Assembly (NCBI GenBank): GCA_023381015.1
Contig: JAMCTE010000018.1
Span: 1-64,000, forward strand
DNA: 64,000 nucleotides
Direction: 5' to 3'
Origin: Patescibacteria group bacterium
GTDB lineage: Bacteria > Patescibacteriota > Microgenomatia > UBA1406 > GWC2-37-13
Below the pieces are notes generated by a model. The model was given only the letters and a program-made list of their open reading frames with translations, was not told the origin of the DNA and did not search any database. A program made the position numbers and the translations under genes. Of the stretch, positions 40,377 through 49,273 are shown piece by piece. Numbering within the stretch: the first letter of the stretch is position 1; each line of letters begins with the position of its first letter.

Positions 40377-41579
40377 TCATCCTACCCAATACCAATTAAC
40401 AAAATACAGGGAAAGCCAAAACAAACCGACGGCAAATATCACCAAAAAAAAGTAAAAAAACTTACCTGGCAAATACTTCGCCAAGTAATAAAACAGGGGG
40501 AACGAAATTACCTGATAACGGGAATAGCCTATGTACGAAGTCGACACTAACGGAAAAATCCAAATTAAGCAGGAAATCCACCACAACTCAACGGGGATTT
40601 TCTTCCAGCTCTTTAGCAAAAGAAAAAGAACGACAAAAGTGACAATGACATCCACTTTTGATGAATAAAATAAATGGAATGACAAAAAAGGCAGTTCAAC
40701 AATGTTATAAAGGTTATTTAAGAAAAACACCAGGGGAGAAGTCGAAGAAATAAATGGAATATTGTTATGGACCCAGAAATACCTCACCTTGACGAAAAAA
40801 AATGGATCGCCCGTAAAGTGATAGCAAAAATATATCCAAAACGCCAGCGGAACGACAGAAACAAAAACAATCTTAATGACGTTGACTATTTTTTCCGGGA
40901 TTTTCTTCCCGCGACCATTCTTGAAATAAAACACCATCAATAACGGTAAAAGAGGGAGGCTTATCCCTTTAACGACCATCAGAAAACCCAATACAAAAGC
41001 AGAAAAAATAAATTTTTTTTTGACCATGAATGTCGTAAATAACAAAAGCAAAAATAAAATCATGCCTTCGGTATAAAAGCTACGATAAAATATCGTCAAA
41101 GGAAAAAGGAAATACAAAAAGACGGTTTTTAAAGCCAGCTTTTTGTTACTGATGTCTTTGACGAGGTTAAAAAATAAAACAAAATTAACCAGAAGTAAAA
41201 AATTATTAAAAATGAATGAGGTCAATAACGTATTCTTGATAAATCGATTTAATAAATTGATAGTCAAAGGATACAAAGGGAAAAACGCATAAGATGGTTC
41301 TTTTTCGGGCGTCATTTTTGCCAATGGCAAACTTCCGTTGACTTTCGGGTAACCGGTGTCGGCGATTTTTAAATACCACTGGGAGTCGAATACCGCCAGG
41401 GATTTCAAAAAATCGAATTTACCGCCGGCGAAACGGGGGTCGGGAAAAAAATGGTATGCGGCCGAGTAATCAAACTTATTAAAGGCAACTTTTCCGTTAA
41501 AAAAAAATATAAACAAATATAGACAAGTATTCAAAGCCAAAAATATGGATAAGTATCGAAATAAGTTGCCTTTTACCAT
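40377..41579 (-). CDS. Multi-TM mannosyltransferase-like protein (PIG-V-like)
   Basis: FDSQWYLKIADTGYP...YAFFPLYPLTINLLNRF, many TM segments. Confidence 0.75.
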   Translation of the reverse strand: MVKGNLFRYLSIFLALNTCLYLFIFFFNGKVAFNKFDYSAAYHFFPDPRFAGGKFDFLKSLAVFDSQWYLKIADTGYPKVNGSLPLAKMTPEKEPSYAFFPLYPLTINLLNRFIKNTLLTSFIFNNFLLLVNFVLFFNLVKDISNKKLALKTVFLYFLFPLTIFYRSFYTEGMILFLLLLFTTFMVKKKFIFSAFVLGFLMVVKGISLPLLPLLMVFYFKNGRGKKIPEKIVNVIKIVFVSVVPLAFWIYFCYHFTGDPFFFVKVRYFWVHNNIPFISSTSPLVFFLNNLYNIVELPFLSFHLFYSSKVDVIVTFVVLFLLLKSWKKIPVELWWISCLIWIFPLVSTSYIGYSRYQVISFPLFYYLAKYLPGKFFYFFLVIFAVGLFWLSLYFVNWYWVG

Positions 41580-41608
41580 TTTTAAATTAATAGTATACTA
41601 ATTTTATT

Positions 41609-42094
41609 ATGAAAAAAGCTTTTACGCTCCTAGAACTACTCATAGTTATTGTCATCCTCGGCGTCTTGGCAACATTGATAATTGGCAATTTCATTACCTC
41701 CCTACAAAAAGGTCGGGACGCCAGGCGGAAAGCCGACTTGGAACAGATCCAAAAAGCTTTGGAAATGTATTACGAGGATAACAATCTTTATCCGACGGCC
41801 GCCCCAACCCCGGGATTTGTATTTGGTAGCCAATTTGCCGTTTCGGGAAAAGTATATATGGAAAAAGTCCCCAATGACCCTTTGAACGGAAAAAACTACG
41901 AATACGATTATGACGCGACTAACAACGGATTTAAACTCTATGCTTGTCTGGAAAACAACCAGCAGATCTTGCCATATACGACCGCCTTGAGCCCAAGTGG
42001 AGGATTAACCTGTTCAACGACCTGCTACGCCCAAGACGGTAAGACAAAAATCGCTTGTTTTTGGGGCATTTCGAGCACAAACGTGAGTCCTTAA
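41609..42094 (+). CDS. Type IV pilin-like protein
   Basis: MKKAFTLLELLIVIVILGVLATLIIGNF. Confidence 0.93.
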   Translation: MKKAFTLLELLIVIVILGVLATLIIGNFITSLQKGRDARRKADLEQIQKALEMYYEDNNLYPTAAPTPGFVFGSQFAVSGKVYMEKVPNDPLNGKNYEYDYDATNNGFKLYACLENNQQILPYTTALSPSGGLTCSTTCYAQDGKTKIACFWGISSTNVSP

Positions 42095-44148
42095 AGCAAT
42101 GAGTACTTTTTTAAAAGATCCTGTTTGAAGGTACTGGCATCTTGGAAGTCTTTTTTTAATTTCAGAGCCTGCCCTATTTCGTCAATAGACTTGTTTTTCC
42201 AGATCTCTTTCTTCTTAAGGTCTTTTTCCTGATCATAAAGCAAGGAATAGTATACCGACAGGCTATAAGGGATCTTCGGATCGGTAGGGGCTAGAGCCTG
42301 ACTGATTTCCAAAGCTTTTACGCCTTCGTTAAGATCGGCTACGTCGGATGTGACCTGATAAAAAAGGTATTCATTTTTCGCTCTCGTCTTCCAATAAAAT
42401 ACATTTTTCGGAGATCCGGCCAAGCTTCTCTGGTTATAAAAATCACTGAGTATAATCAACTGTTTGGCCGTATCGGTTTGCTTCTGGTAAGCGGCAACCG
42501 CAGCCAGATAAGACAAACTTGAAGAGAAACGGTCCTCGTAGACCGGTTCTATCCTCAATTTCAGAGCTTGTTGAAAATAATTGGCGGATTTTTGGTAATC
42601 GGCAATCTGCAAATTGGAGTAGTTTAAACCCAAGGCATAATAAGTATCAGCGATCCAGTAACTGACAAGCGAAAAAGTTAGATAAATCACCATGGCAAAG
42701 GCAACAAGAATTCCTAGCCATTGAACCGGGTTGACTTTATTGAGTTGTTGAGTCACGTTGTCTTCCCCTTGATAAATGACAAAAAGTAATCCTGGTATTA
42801 GATAAAAAAATATGTTGATTGTCGTAGTCGAAAATCCAAAAAAATTGGTGACCAGAATCGTCGAGTAAGCACTCAATAAGCTCAGCAATAAAATTAATTT
42901 TCCATCAAGCTGTTTTTTTGCCTTCAGCTCTTTCATTCCGGACAAGAAACAATAAATCACCATCCCTACCATCAGCAAATAAGTAATCAAGCCGGAAAAC
43001 CCGGACGTCGCCAAATAGTTAAGAAATTCGTTATGAGCTTTGTTGTAGACAAAATCCCATTCTGAAGTCAAATTATGAGCGACCGGCCTGACTAAATAAT
43101 AGCTATAAGCAAACGTTTCCAAACCGGTGCCAAAAAGAGGGTATTTCAATCCTAAGGCAACTGCGCCTCTCCAGACAATTTCCCTGATGGCTAAAGAATC
43201 GGTTGCTTCGCCCGGTGAACTAACCGGTTTAGTTTTTACGCTGCCGACGACTTTAACGCTACTTCTTTTCAAAAAAGAAAGATTGAGAATGTTGTCAACC
43301 TTGTCAAATCCAGTCTTGAATAAAATAACTGGGATAACCAGAACCAAAAACGACATTAAAATAATTTTCCTGGTATCAGTTTTTACCCTCGTAAGATAAT
43401 AAGATAAAAATATCAACAAACCAATTCCTACTGCCCCTAACGCCGACTTTGACCTGGTAAACAAAATAAAAGAAAGGTTAAACAACAAATAGGAGAAGTT
43501 CAACAAAACAAATTTTACCTCTTTGATATTTTTTATCAGATAATAAAGGCCGATAAAAAAATTTATCGCTAAAAAGGCGCCCAACCAATTCGGTTGACCT
43601 AAAGTCGAAAACGTCCTCACGCTTGGCTGGAACTGGAGTGCTGAATTATCCCAACATGAATTGTCAAATTTTGCTCCACCGGTAACAAGAAAACAAGTAA
43701 TGTCGTGTCCCAACTTTCCCGGCAAACCATAAAGCATGACAAGAAACGAAGACCAGAGCGATGACTTGAGGATAAAATCAGTGCCGATTGAGTTCGAAAC
43801 AAAACCGTAATAGAGCAGTATATAGGAGACCGTAGACAACAATCCGCCGTTAAACCTACCGTAATAACCAAAAAGGGAAACGTGCCTATCTATGGAAAAA
43901 ATTGTCGAAAGAATTTGACTTGACAAAAAAAAGAGGATGGGCAAATCGAGTTTGGTCTTTTTAAAAATTATTTTTTTTGCTAAAATCATCTTTGATAACC
44001 ATAAAAAGGCGATCAAAATTGTCATCAAGTATATAAAAAGCATTTTGTTGAATTCAAAAAGCTCGGAAGTATTGAATGTAAAAATCAGCGGAGTCAGGAA
44101 AAAAAGACAACCGTAAAGGAATCTCAAAACTTTATCTATTATTTTCAC
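42091..44148 (-). CDS. O-antigen ligase/polymerase-like membrane protein with C-terminal TPR-like region
   Basis: GYYGRFNGGLLSTVSYIL, GTGLETFAYSYYLVRP, NKAHNEFLNYLATSGFSGLITYL (Wzy_C-type). Confidence 0.82.
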   Translation of the reverse strand: MKIIDKVLRFLYGCLFFLTPLIFTFNTSELFEFNKMLFIYLMTILIAFLWLSKMILAKKIIFKKTKLDLPILFFLSSQILSTIFSIDRHVSLFGYYGRFNGGLLSTVSYILLYYGFVSNSIGTDFILKSSLWSSFLVMLYGLPGKLGHDITCFLVTGGAKFDNSCWDNSALQFQPSVRTFSTLGQPNWLGAFLAINFFIGLYYLIKNIKEVKFVLLNFSYLLFNLSFILFTRSKSALGAVGIGLLIFLSYYLTRVKTDTRKIILMSFLVLVIPVILFKTGFDKVDNILNLSFLKRSSVKVVGSVKTKPVSSPGEATDSLAIREIVWRGAVALGLKYPLFGTGLETFAYSYYLVRPVAHNLTSEWDFVYNKAHNEFLNYLATSGFSGLITYLLMVGMVIYCFLSGMKELKAKKQLDGKLILLLSLLSAYSTILVTNFFGFSTTTINIFFYLIPGLLFVIYQGEDNVTQQLNKVNPVQWLGILVAFAMVIYLTFSLVSYWIADTYYALGLNYSNLQIADYQKSANYFQQALKLRIEPVYEDRFSSSLSYLAAVAAYQKQTDTAKQLIILSDFYNQRSLAGSPKNVFYWKTRAKNEYLFYQVTSDVADLNEGVKALEISQALAPTDPKIPYSLSVYYSLLYDQEKDLKKKEIWKNKSIDEIGQALKLKKDFQDASTFKQDLLKKYSLL

Positions 44149-44149
44149 A

Positions 44150-45204
44150 ATGATTAATTTTACTAACTTTTTCTCTAAAATAAAACTGCCTTTTTTTTCC
44201 GGGCTGGAAATCTATTTTGACTTCGGGACTTCGGAAACCAAAATCGCCGTCAAAGACAAAGGATTGATTCTTAGGGAACCCACATATTTGGCTTATAATT
44301 CGAAAACCAGCGAATATATTTTTTTCGGCAACGAAGCTAGATCGATCATCGGGAAAACGCCGGAATTCATAAAAATCATCAGGCCGGTCGTTTCCGGCGT
44401 AATTTCCGATTTCGACGCCCAAGTCGCCCTGACAAAAAAATATTTGGAACGATCAGCCAACTTATATTTTACGAACCAGCTGATAAAGCCTCTTTTGACT
44501 GGCATCGCCGTCGTACCGTCCGTCGCCACAGAGATTGAACAGAAAGCCGTTGAAGAATCTTTGTCTAAAGCCGGCATATCCCGTTTTTTTTTAGTTGAAA
44601 AGTCCTTGGCGACGGCAACTGGTTGCCGACTTAATATTTTTTCCCATCATCCCAATCTGATCGCCGACTTGGGCGGCGGATTAATCGAATTATCCATCAT
44701 CGGCAGCGGCGAATTATCGCTCAAAAAACTTTAAAAAATGCCGGCGACAACATGAATAAATTAATTTTTAACTACATTTATCTAAAATATGGCGTCATAC
44801 TAGGGGAAGCTACTTGCGAAGACCTCAAGTTAAATCTGCTCAATTTCTCAGGAGTCGAGAAAACCGTCACGATCAGAGGAAAATCCCTCGAAACCGGGTT
44901 ACCCAAATCGATCAAGATAAAAAGTTCGGATATCAAGGAAGCTTTGCTGACCAATTTCATTCAAATCATCGATACCATCAAAGAATTGATCGAGTCTTCG
45001 CCTCCTGAGAAATTGAGCAGATTTATGAACCGCGGCATCGTCCTGACCGGAGGACTGTCCAGAATCGACGGAATCGACAAATTCTTCGAACAGGAAATAA
45101 AAATAAACGTCATTAAAGAAGAATCCCACCAGTATGCTACGATCAATGGCTTGTCCAAACTGGCTCAAAACAAAGACCAGCTTTCCAAATTGATCATCAG
45201 ATAA
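44150..45204 (+). CDS. mreB: MreB-like actin homolog, reading frame interrupted at A6 tract (44723-44728)
   Basis: ORF 44150-44734 (ILREPTYLAY, IADLGGGLIELSIIG) ends in TAA. A -1 shift at AAAAAA gives LKKTLKNAGDNMNKLIFNYIYLKYGVILGEATCEDLKLN, joining ORF 44752-45204. Confidence 0.75.
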
Positions 45205-45217
45205 TTCACTGTTGATT

Positions 45218-45239
45218 TTCTATATTAATTAATATAGAA
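45218..45239. repeat. 22-bp perfect palindrome upstream of 16S
   Basis: TTCTATATTAATTAATATAGAA is self-complementary. Confidence 0.95.
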
Positions 45240-45247
45240 TTTAGTCT

Positions 45248-45260
45248 TGCTCTTTGAAAA
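45248..45260 (+). promoter_or_regulatory. boxA-like antitermination site
   Basis: TGCTCTTTGAAAA closely matches the boxA consensus TGCTCTTTAACAA; ~115 nt upstream of 16S. Confidence 0.7.
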
Positions 45261-45345
45261 TTAGGACAGTATCTTTGCCAATATTGAATTTAGTTTGATT
45301 AATCGGGTTAGGATTCGGGCACCATTCGGCGCCCGACCCTTAATG

Positions 45346-45374
45346 CCGGGTGCAGTCTTGTACCCGGTTTTTTT
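45346..45374 (+). terminator. Terminator-like hairpin directly abutting the 16S 5' end
   Basis: CCGGGTGC-AGTCTT-GTACCCGG followed by T7, then AAGAGTTTGATCC. Confidence 0.7.
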
Positions 45375-46885
45375 AAGAGTTTGATCCTGGCTCAGGATGA
45401 ATGTTGGCGGCGTGCCTGAGATATGCAAGTCGAGCGTCCAATTTGTCGCAAGATGAATTGGAGCGGCGGACGGCTGAGTAACACGTAGGAACCTACCCCT
45501 GTCTGGAGAATAGCCAGCCGAAAGGCGGGATAATACTCCATGATACCTCGCGCAAGCGCGGTTAAAGAGGTTAACTCCTTGGAAAGGGATGGGCCTGCGG
45601 CTTATCACGGTAGTTGGTAGGGTAACGGCCTACCAAGCCTATAACGAGTAGCTGGTCTAAGAGGATGGTCAGCCAGAGGGGGACTGAGAACGGCCCCCAC
45701 TCCTACGGGAGGCAGCAATCAGGAATAGTCGGCAATGGGCGCAAGCCTGACCGCGCGACGCCGCGTGTAGGAAGAAGTTCTAACGAATGTAAACTACTGT
45801 AGTAAGGGAAGAAGTCCCGCCTTTGGCGGGATTGACGGTACCTTATTAGAAAGGGGCCGCTAACTGCGTGCCAGAAGCGTCGGTAATACGTGGGCCCCAA
45901 ACATTATCCGGTTTTATTGGGTGTAAAAAGTAGTGTAGGTGTCCCATCAAGTTTCATTTTAAATACTGCAGCCTAACTGTAGGAAAGGGTGAAAAACTGA
46001 CGGGATAGAGTTACCTTTAGGGAGATCGGAACTCAAGGAGGAGTAGTGAAATGCGTTGATACCTTGGGGAACACCAGTGGCGAAAGCGGATCTCTGAAAA
46101 GTAACTGACACTGAGACACGAAAGCTAGGGGAGCGAAGCAGATTAGAGACCTGCGTAGTCCTAGCCTTAAACGCATGCTTGCTAGCCGCATTTCCCCGCC
46201 TTTGGCGGGGAGGTGTAGCGAAGGTAACCCGTTAAGCAAGCTACCTGGGGAGTACGACCGCAAGGTTAAAACTCAAAGGAATTGGCGGGGAGGCACACAA
46301 CCAGTGGAACATGTGGTTCAATTCGATACGAACCGAAAAACCTCACCAGGGTTTGACATACTATCGTTTATTCCCCTAGAAATAGGGGGAAATCCGCAAG
46401 GATGATAGTACAGGTGCTGCATGGCTGTCGTCAGCTCGTTCCGTGAGGAGTGCCCTTAAGTGGGACAACGAGCGCAACCCCTATCTTGTGTTAAATCTGT
46501 CACAAGAGACGGTCCTGCCTTTGGCGGGAAGGAAGGAGGGGCAGACGTCAAGTCAGCATGGTCCTTATACCCTGGGCCACACACATGTTACAATGGGATG
46601 AGCAACGGGTTTTACCAGACGGCAACGTCGAGTAAATCCCTTAAACCATCCCTCAGTGGGGATTGAGGTCTGCAACTCGACCTCATGAACACGGAATTGG
46701 TAGTAATCGCGGGTCAGTCATACCGCGGTGAATACGTTCTTGCCTCTTGCACACACCGCCCGTCAAGCCAACAAAGTCGGGGATATTTGAATCTCGCTTT
46801 ATGCGGGAGAAAATGTCGCCGGCGATGGGGGTTAAGTCGTAACAAGGTAACCGTTTTGGAAGAAGCGGTTGGATCACCTCCTTTC
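45375..46885 (+). rRNA. rrs: 16S ribosomal RNA
   Basis: agagtttgatcctggctcag at 5' end; ggatcacctcctttct at 3' end; no 23S follows. Confidence 0.97.
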
Positions 46886-46958
46886 TAATTTTTTTCTTAT
46901 GAAAGAAATTGGTCTGAATAGACCTTAAACTATCCTAGCCCGTTTAATAAACTAAATA

Positions 46959-47783
46959 TCAAGTCTTAACGAAGATTTCCATACCTGGCAAACAACCAGG
47001 AAAGAAATGTCTGCCTGTTTTTGAAGATTCTGTCCCAAAATGCTGCCAAGCGGTAATTTCAAGGAAGCGATTGTCCATCTCCCCGGAAGAACCCGGATAA
47101 ATGACCAGTTCGCCAACGCTCCCCCCAAACAGATTGTCAACGTACCTAGCCTTATTGACGACCCCGTTTATCTTAATTTCCACCTGATCATTCCGTTCGA
47201 TTTTACCTTTGAAATCTTCTTTTCTGATTGTCGTTTTGATATTTCCGAAATTATCAATATGACCGATATAAAAACCTCGCAAATCAGGAATCAGGTTAGT
47301 AGATGTTTCCTCGAGGTCTAATTCGTCTTCCATTTCGTCGATCAAATGTGCGCAAATTCGTGAATAAAGATCTCTGGTATGGAACTGTCCTTCCTCGTTT
47401 AAACCTTTATATTGGAAAACTTCGTCGATCTTATTTTTTATCAAAGAAAAATCATATCCAGCGTTTGGACCGCATATATACAAACCAGATTTTAACCTGA
47501 TAATCAACGGTTCGGCGCCCTTGGCTCTTTGCAAATTATTTTTAGCAAATAACCTCGGGTCGGTATTTTGAAAAATCACCGTTTCCAAAGGCCGGCTGAA
47601 CCTTTCTTCAACCAACACCAATTGATTCAACAGAAATGAAGTGTGTATCGTCGACGGTGTAGAAGATACGAAAATTATATCTGGCTTTCTTTCTTCTTTC
47701 AGAAATCCTTCTATGGCCAACTCAACCTCGGCACAAGTCAAACTGTCCTCGGCCAAATCGGCAATAACGACCAATTTTTTCAT
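46959..47783 (-). CDS. SAM hydroxide adenosyltransferase (DUF62)-like protein
   Basis: LVVIADLAEDSLTCAEVE, CGPNAGYDFSLI, GHIDNFGNIKTT. Confidence 0.7.
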   Translation of the reverse strand: MKKLVVIADLAEDSLTCAEVELAIEGFLKEERKPDIIFVSSTPSTIHTSFLLNQLVLVEERFSRPLETVIFQNTDPRLFAKNNLQRAKGAEPLIIRLKSGLYICGPNAGYDFSLIKNKIDEVFQYKGLNEEGQFHTRDLYSRICAHLIDEMEDELDLEETSTNLIPDLRGFYIGHIDNFGNIKTTIRKEDFKGKIERNDQVEIKINGVVNKARYVDNLFGGSVGELVIYPGSSGEMDNRFLEITAWQHFGTESSKTGRHFFPGCLPGMEIFVKT

Positions 47784-47792
47784 AGGTATATA

Positions 47793-49016
47793 TTATCTCA
47801 ATTTTCTAAGGATAATTCCTGACAAATCGTCTAGGGTAATCAAACCTTCCATATGCTTGTTCTCATCGATGACTGGTAAGGCGTATAATTTATATTTCAA
47901 CATTTTTTTGATGACGATTTCTTCCGGAGTCGTGAAATGAACGACAATCACGTTTTGGGTCATAAATTTGTACATCGGCATATCCAAATCCTGAAGCAAA
48001 ATCTCGTGTAAGCTAACTACGCCTACCAATTCTTCGTCTTTATTGACAATATAAACATAGTCCAATGACGAGAAGTCGACTGTTTTTTTCCTGATGATAT
48101 CAATCGTCTGCCTGACACTATAATCAGACTCGACACTCAAATACTCGGTCGTGATTAAACCGCCAATCGGGTTTTTGGACAACTCTAACAATCGACGGAT
48201 GCTTGACCTGGTATTTTCGTCTAAGTAGCTGATGATTTCTTCCTGGCGATTTTTTGACAAAGTCAAAAGGACATCCACGGCCTCATCCGGATCGATAAAG
48301 GTCAAAAACTTGGCGGCTTTTTCTGGCCGAAAGTGTTTAAAAATCGACGTTTGATAATTGATGTTAAGGTTGCTGATAACGTCGGCCGCCTTTTCGGTAT
48401 CGAGAATTTTTAAGAATTTCCTCGCATTGATGACGTTAGTTTTCTCGAGATAGTCAGCCAAGTCTTCTGGCCTGACTTTCTCCAATTTTTCTTCTTTTTT
48501 TCTCAATCTAACCTGCCCTCGAATTAACTCCAAAGGCTGTATATCAGCCCAGGATAGGAATTCGGAAGTAACCTTGATATTGAATAATCTCAGTATCCTG
48601 TAGACGTTATCACCGCCCAAAAATCTGATTCTCCTGATAACCCCAAGAACGCCAACGTCCACGCCGGCAATCGATAACTTTTCCTTGTCTTGATTCAAAG
48701 CTACATCGTTGACGCGAACAATCTTGTTCCCTTTCAAGTCAATGATTTGTTTGTCGAGAAGATTTTTTTCCAGATAAAGCTCATTCTCTTCCAAATAAGA
48801 AGAAAGGAATTCTTTTTCTATCGTCAAAAAATTGTTAATTTTTTTCAGATAATCGATAGAAATAATCATTCTTTGACCCATTGGGTTTTTGACTACCATT
48901 TTGGTGACGATCGGATTATCTGAAGAAACCAAAAAAATAAAGTCCTGCAAAGTACCGACGACAATTTCATCCTCGGTGCGGACCGTTTTTCCGTCTAATT
49001 CGGAAAAGTAGAGCAT
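47793..49016 (-). CDS. MgtE-N/CBS-domain protein
   Basis: VRPEDLADYLEKTNVINARKFLKILDTEKAADVISNLN; two C-terminal CBS repeats. Start set at internal Met because the longer ORF runs into tRNA-Ile. Confidence 0.8.
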   Translation of the reverse strand: MLYFSELDGKTVRTEDEIVVGTLQDFIFLVSSDNPIVTKMVVKNPMGQRMIISIDYLKKINNFLTIEKEFLSSYLEENELYLEKNLLDKQIIDLKGNKIVRVNDVALNQDKEKLSIAGVDVGVLGVIRRIRFLGGDNVYRILRLFNIKVTSEFLSWADIQPLELIRGQVRLRKKEEKLEKVRPEDLADYLEKTNVINARKFLKILDTEKAADVISNLNINYQTSIFKHFRPEKAAKFLTFIDPDEAVDVLLTLSKNRQEEIISYLDENTRSSIRRLLELSKNPIGGLITTEYLSVESDYSVRQTIDIIRKKTVDFSSLDYVYIVNKDEELVGVVSLHEILLQDLDMPMYKFMTQNVIVVHFTTPEEIVIKKMLKYKLYALPVIDENKHMEGLITLDDLSGIILRKLR

Positions 49017-49070
49017 AAAGTTATTATATAAAACTCTAAGCCAATATGCTATAATTTTTGAGATTTGCCA

Positions 49071-49145
49071 GGGTGCGTAGTTCACCGGTAGAACACTTCT
49101 CTGATAAAGAAGAGATAGATGGTCCGATTCCATCCGCACCCACCA
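49071..49145 (+). tRNA. tRNA-Ile(GAT), CCA encoded
   Basis: GGGTGCG/CGCACCC acceptor, loop CTGATAA, T-arm GATGG-TCCGATT-CCATC, 3' ACCA. Confidence 0.92.
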
Positions 49146-49164
49146 GGTACCAGCCGGTACCTGG
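49143..49164. repeat. Inverted repeat overlapping the tRNA-Ile CCA
   Basis: CCAGGTACC-AGCC-GGTACCTGG, 9-bp perfect arms. Confidence 0.9.
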
Positions 49165-49199
49165 TTGGAGGGTTCAGAATTGTACCTTCCCACCTCGGA

Positions 49200-49272
49200 G
49201 GACTCGTAGCTCAATGGCTAGAGCATTTGATTTACATTCAAAGGGTTGGGGGTTCGAATCCCTCCGGGTCCA
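49200..49272 (+). tRNA. tRNA-Val(TAC)
   Basis: GGACTCG/CGGGTCC acceptor, TTTGA-TTTACAT-TCAAA anticodon arm, GGGGG-TTCGAAT-CCCTC-type T-arm; no encoded CCA. Confidence 0.9.
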
Positions 49273-49273
49273 C

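Noticed and set aside
45261-46888. Several ORFs on both strands inside the 16S region
   Set aside because: They overlap conserved rRNA and resemble no protein family; spurious translations.
49017-49214. N-terminal extension of the CBS-domain protein
   Set aside because: It is the antisense of tRNA-Ile and the adjacent palindrome; the start at 49016 is more plausible.
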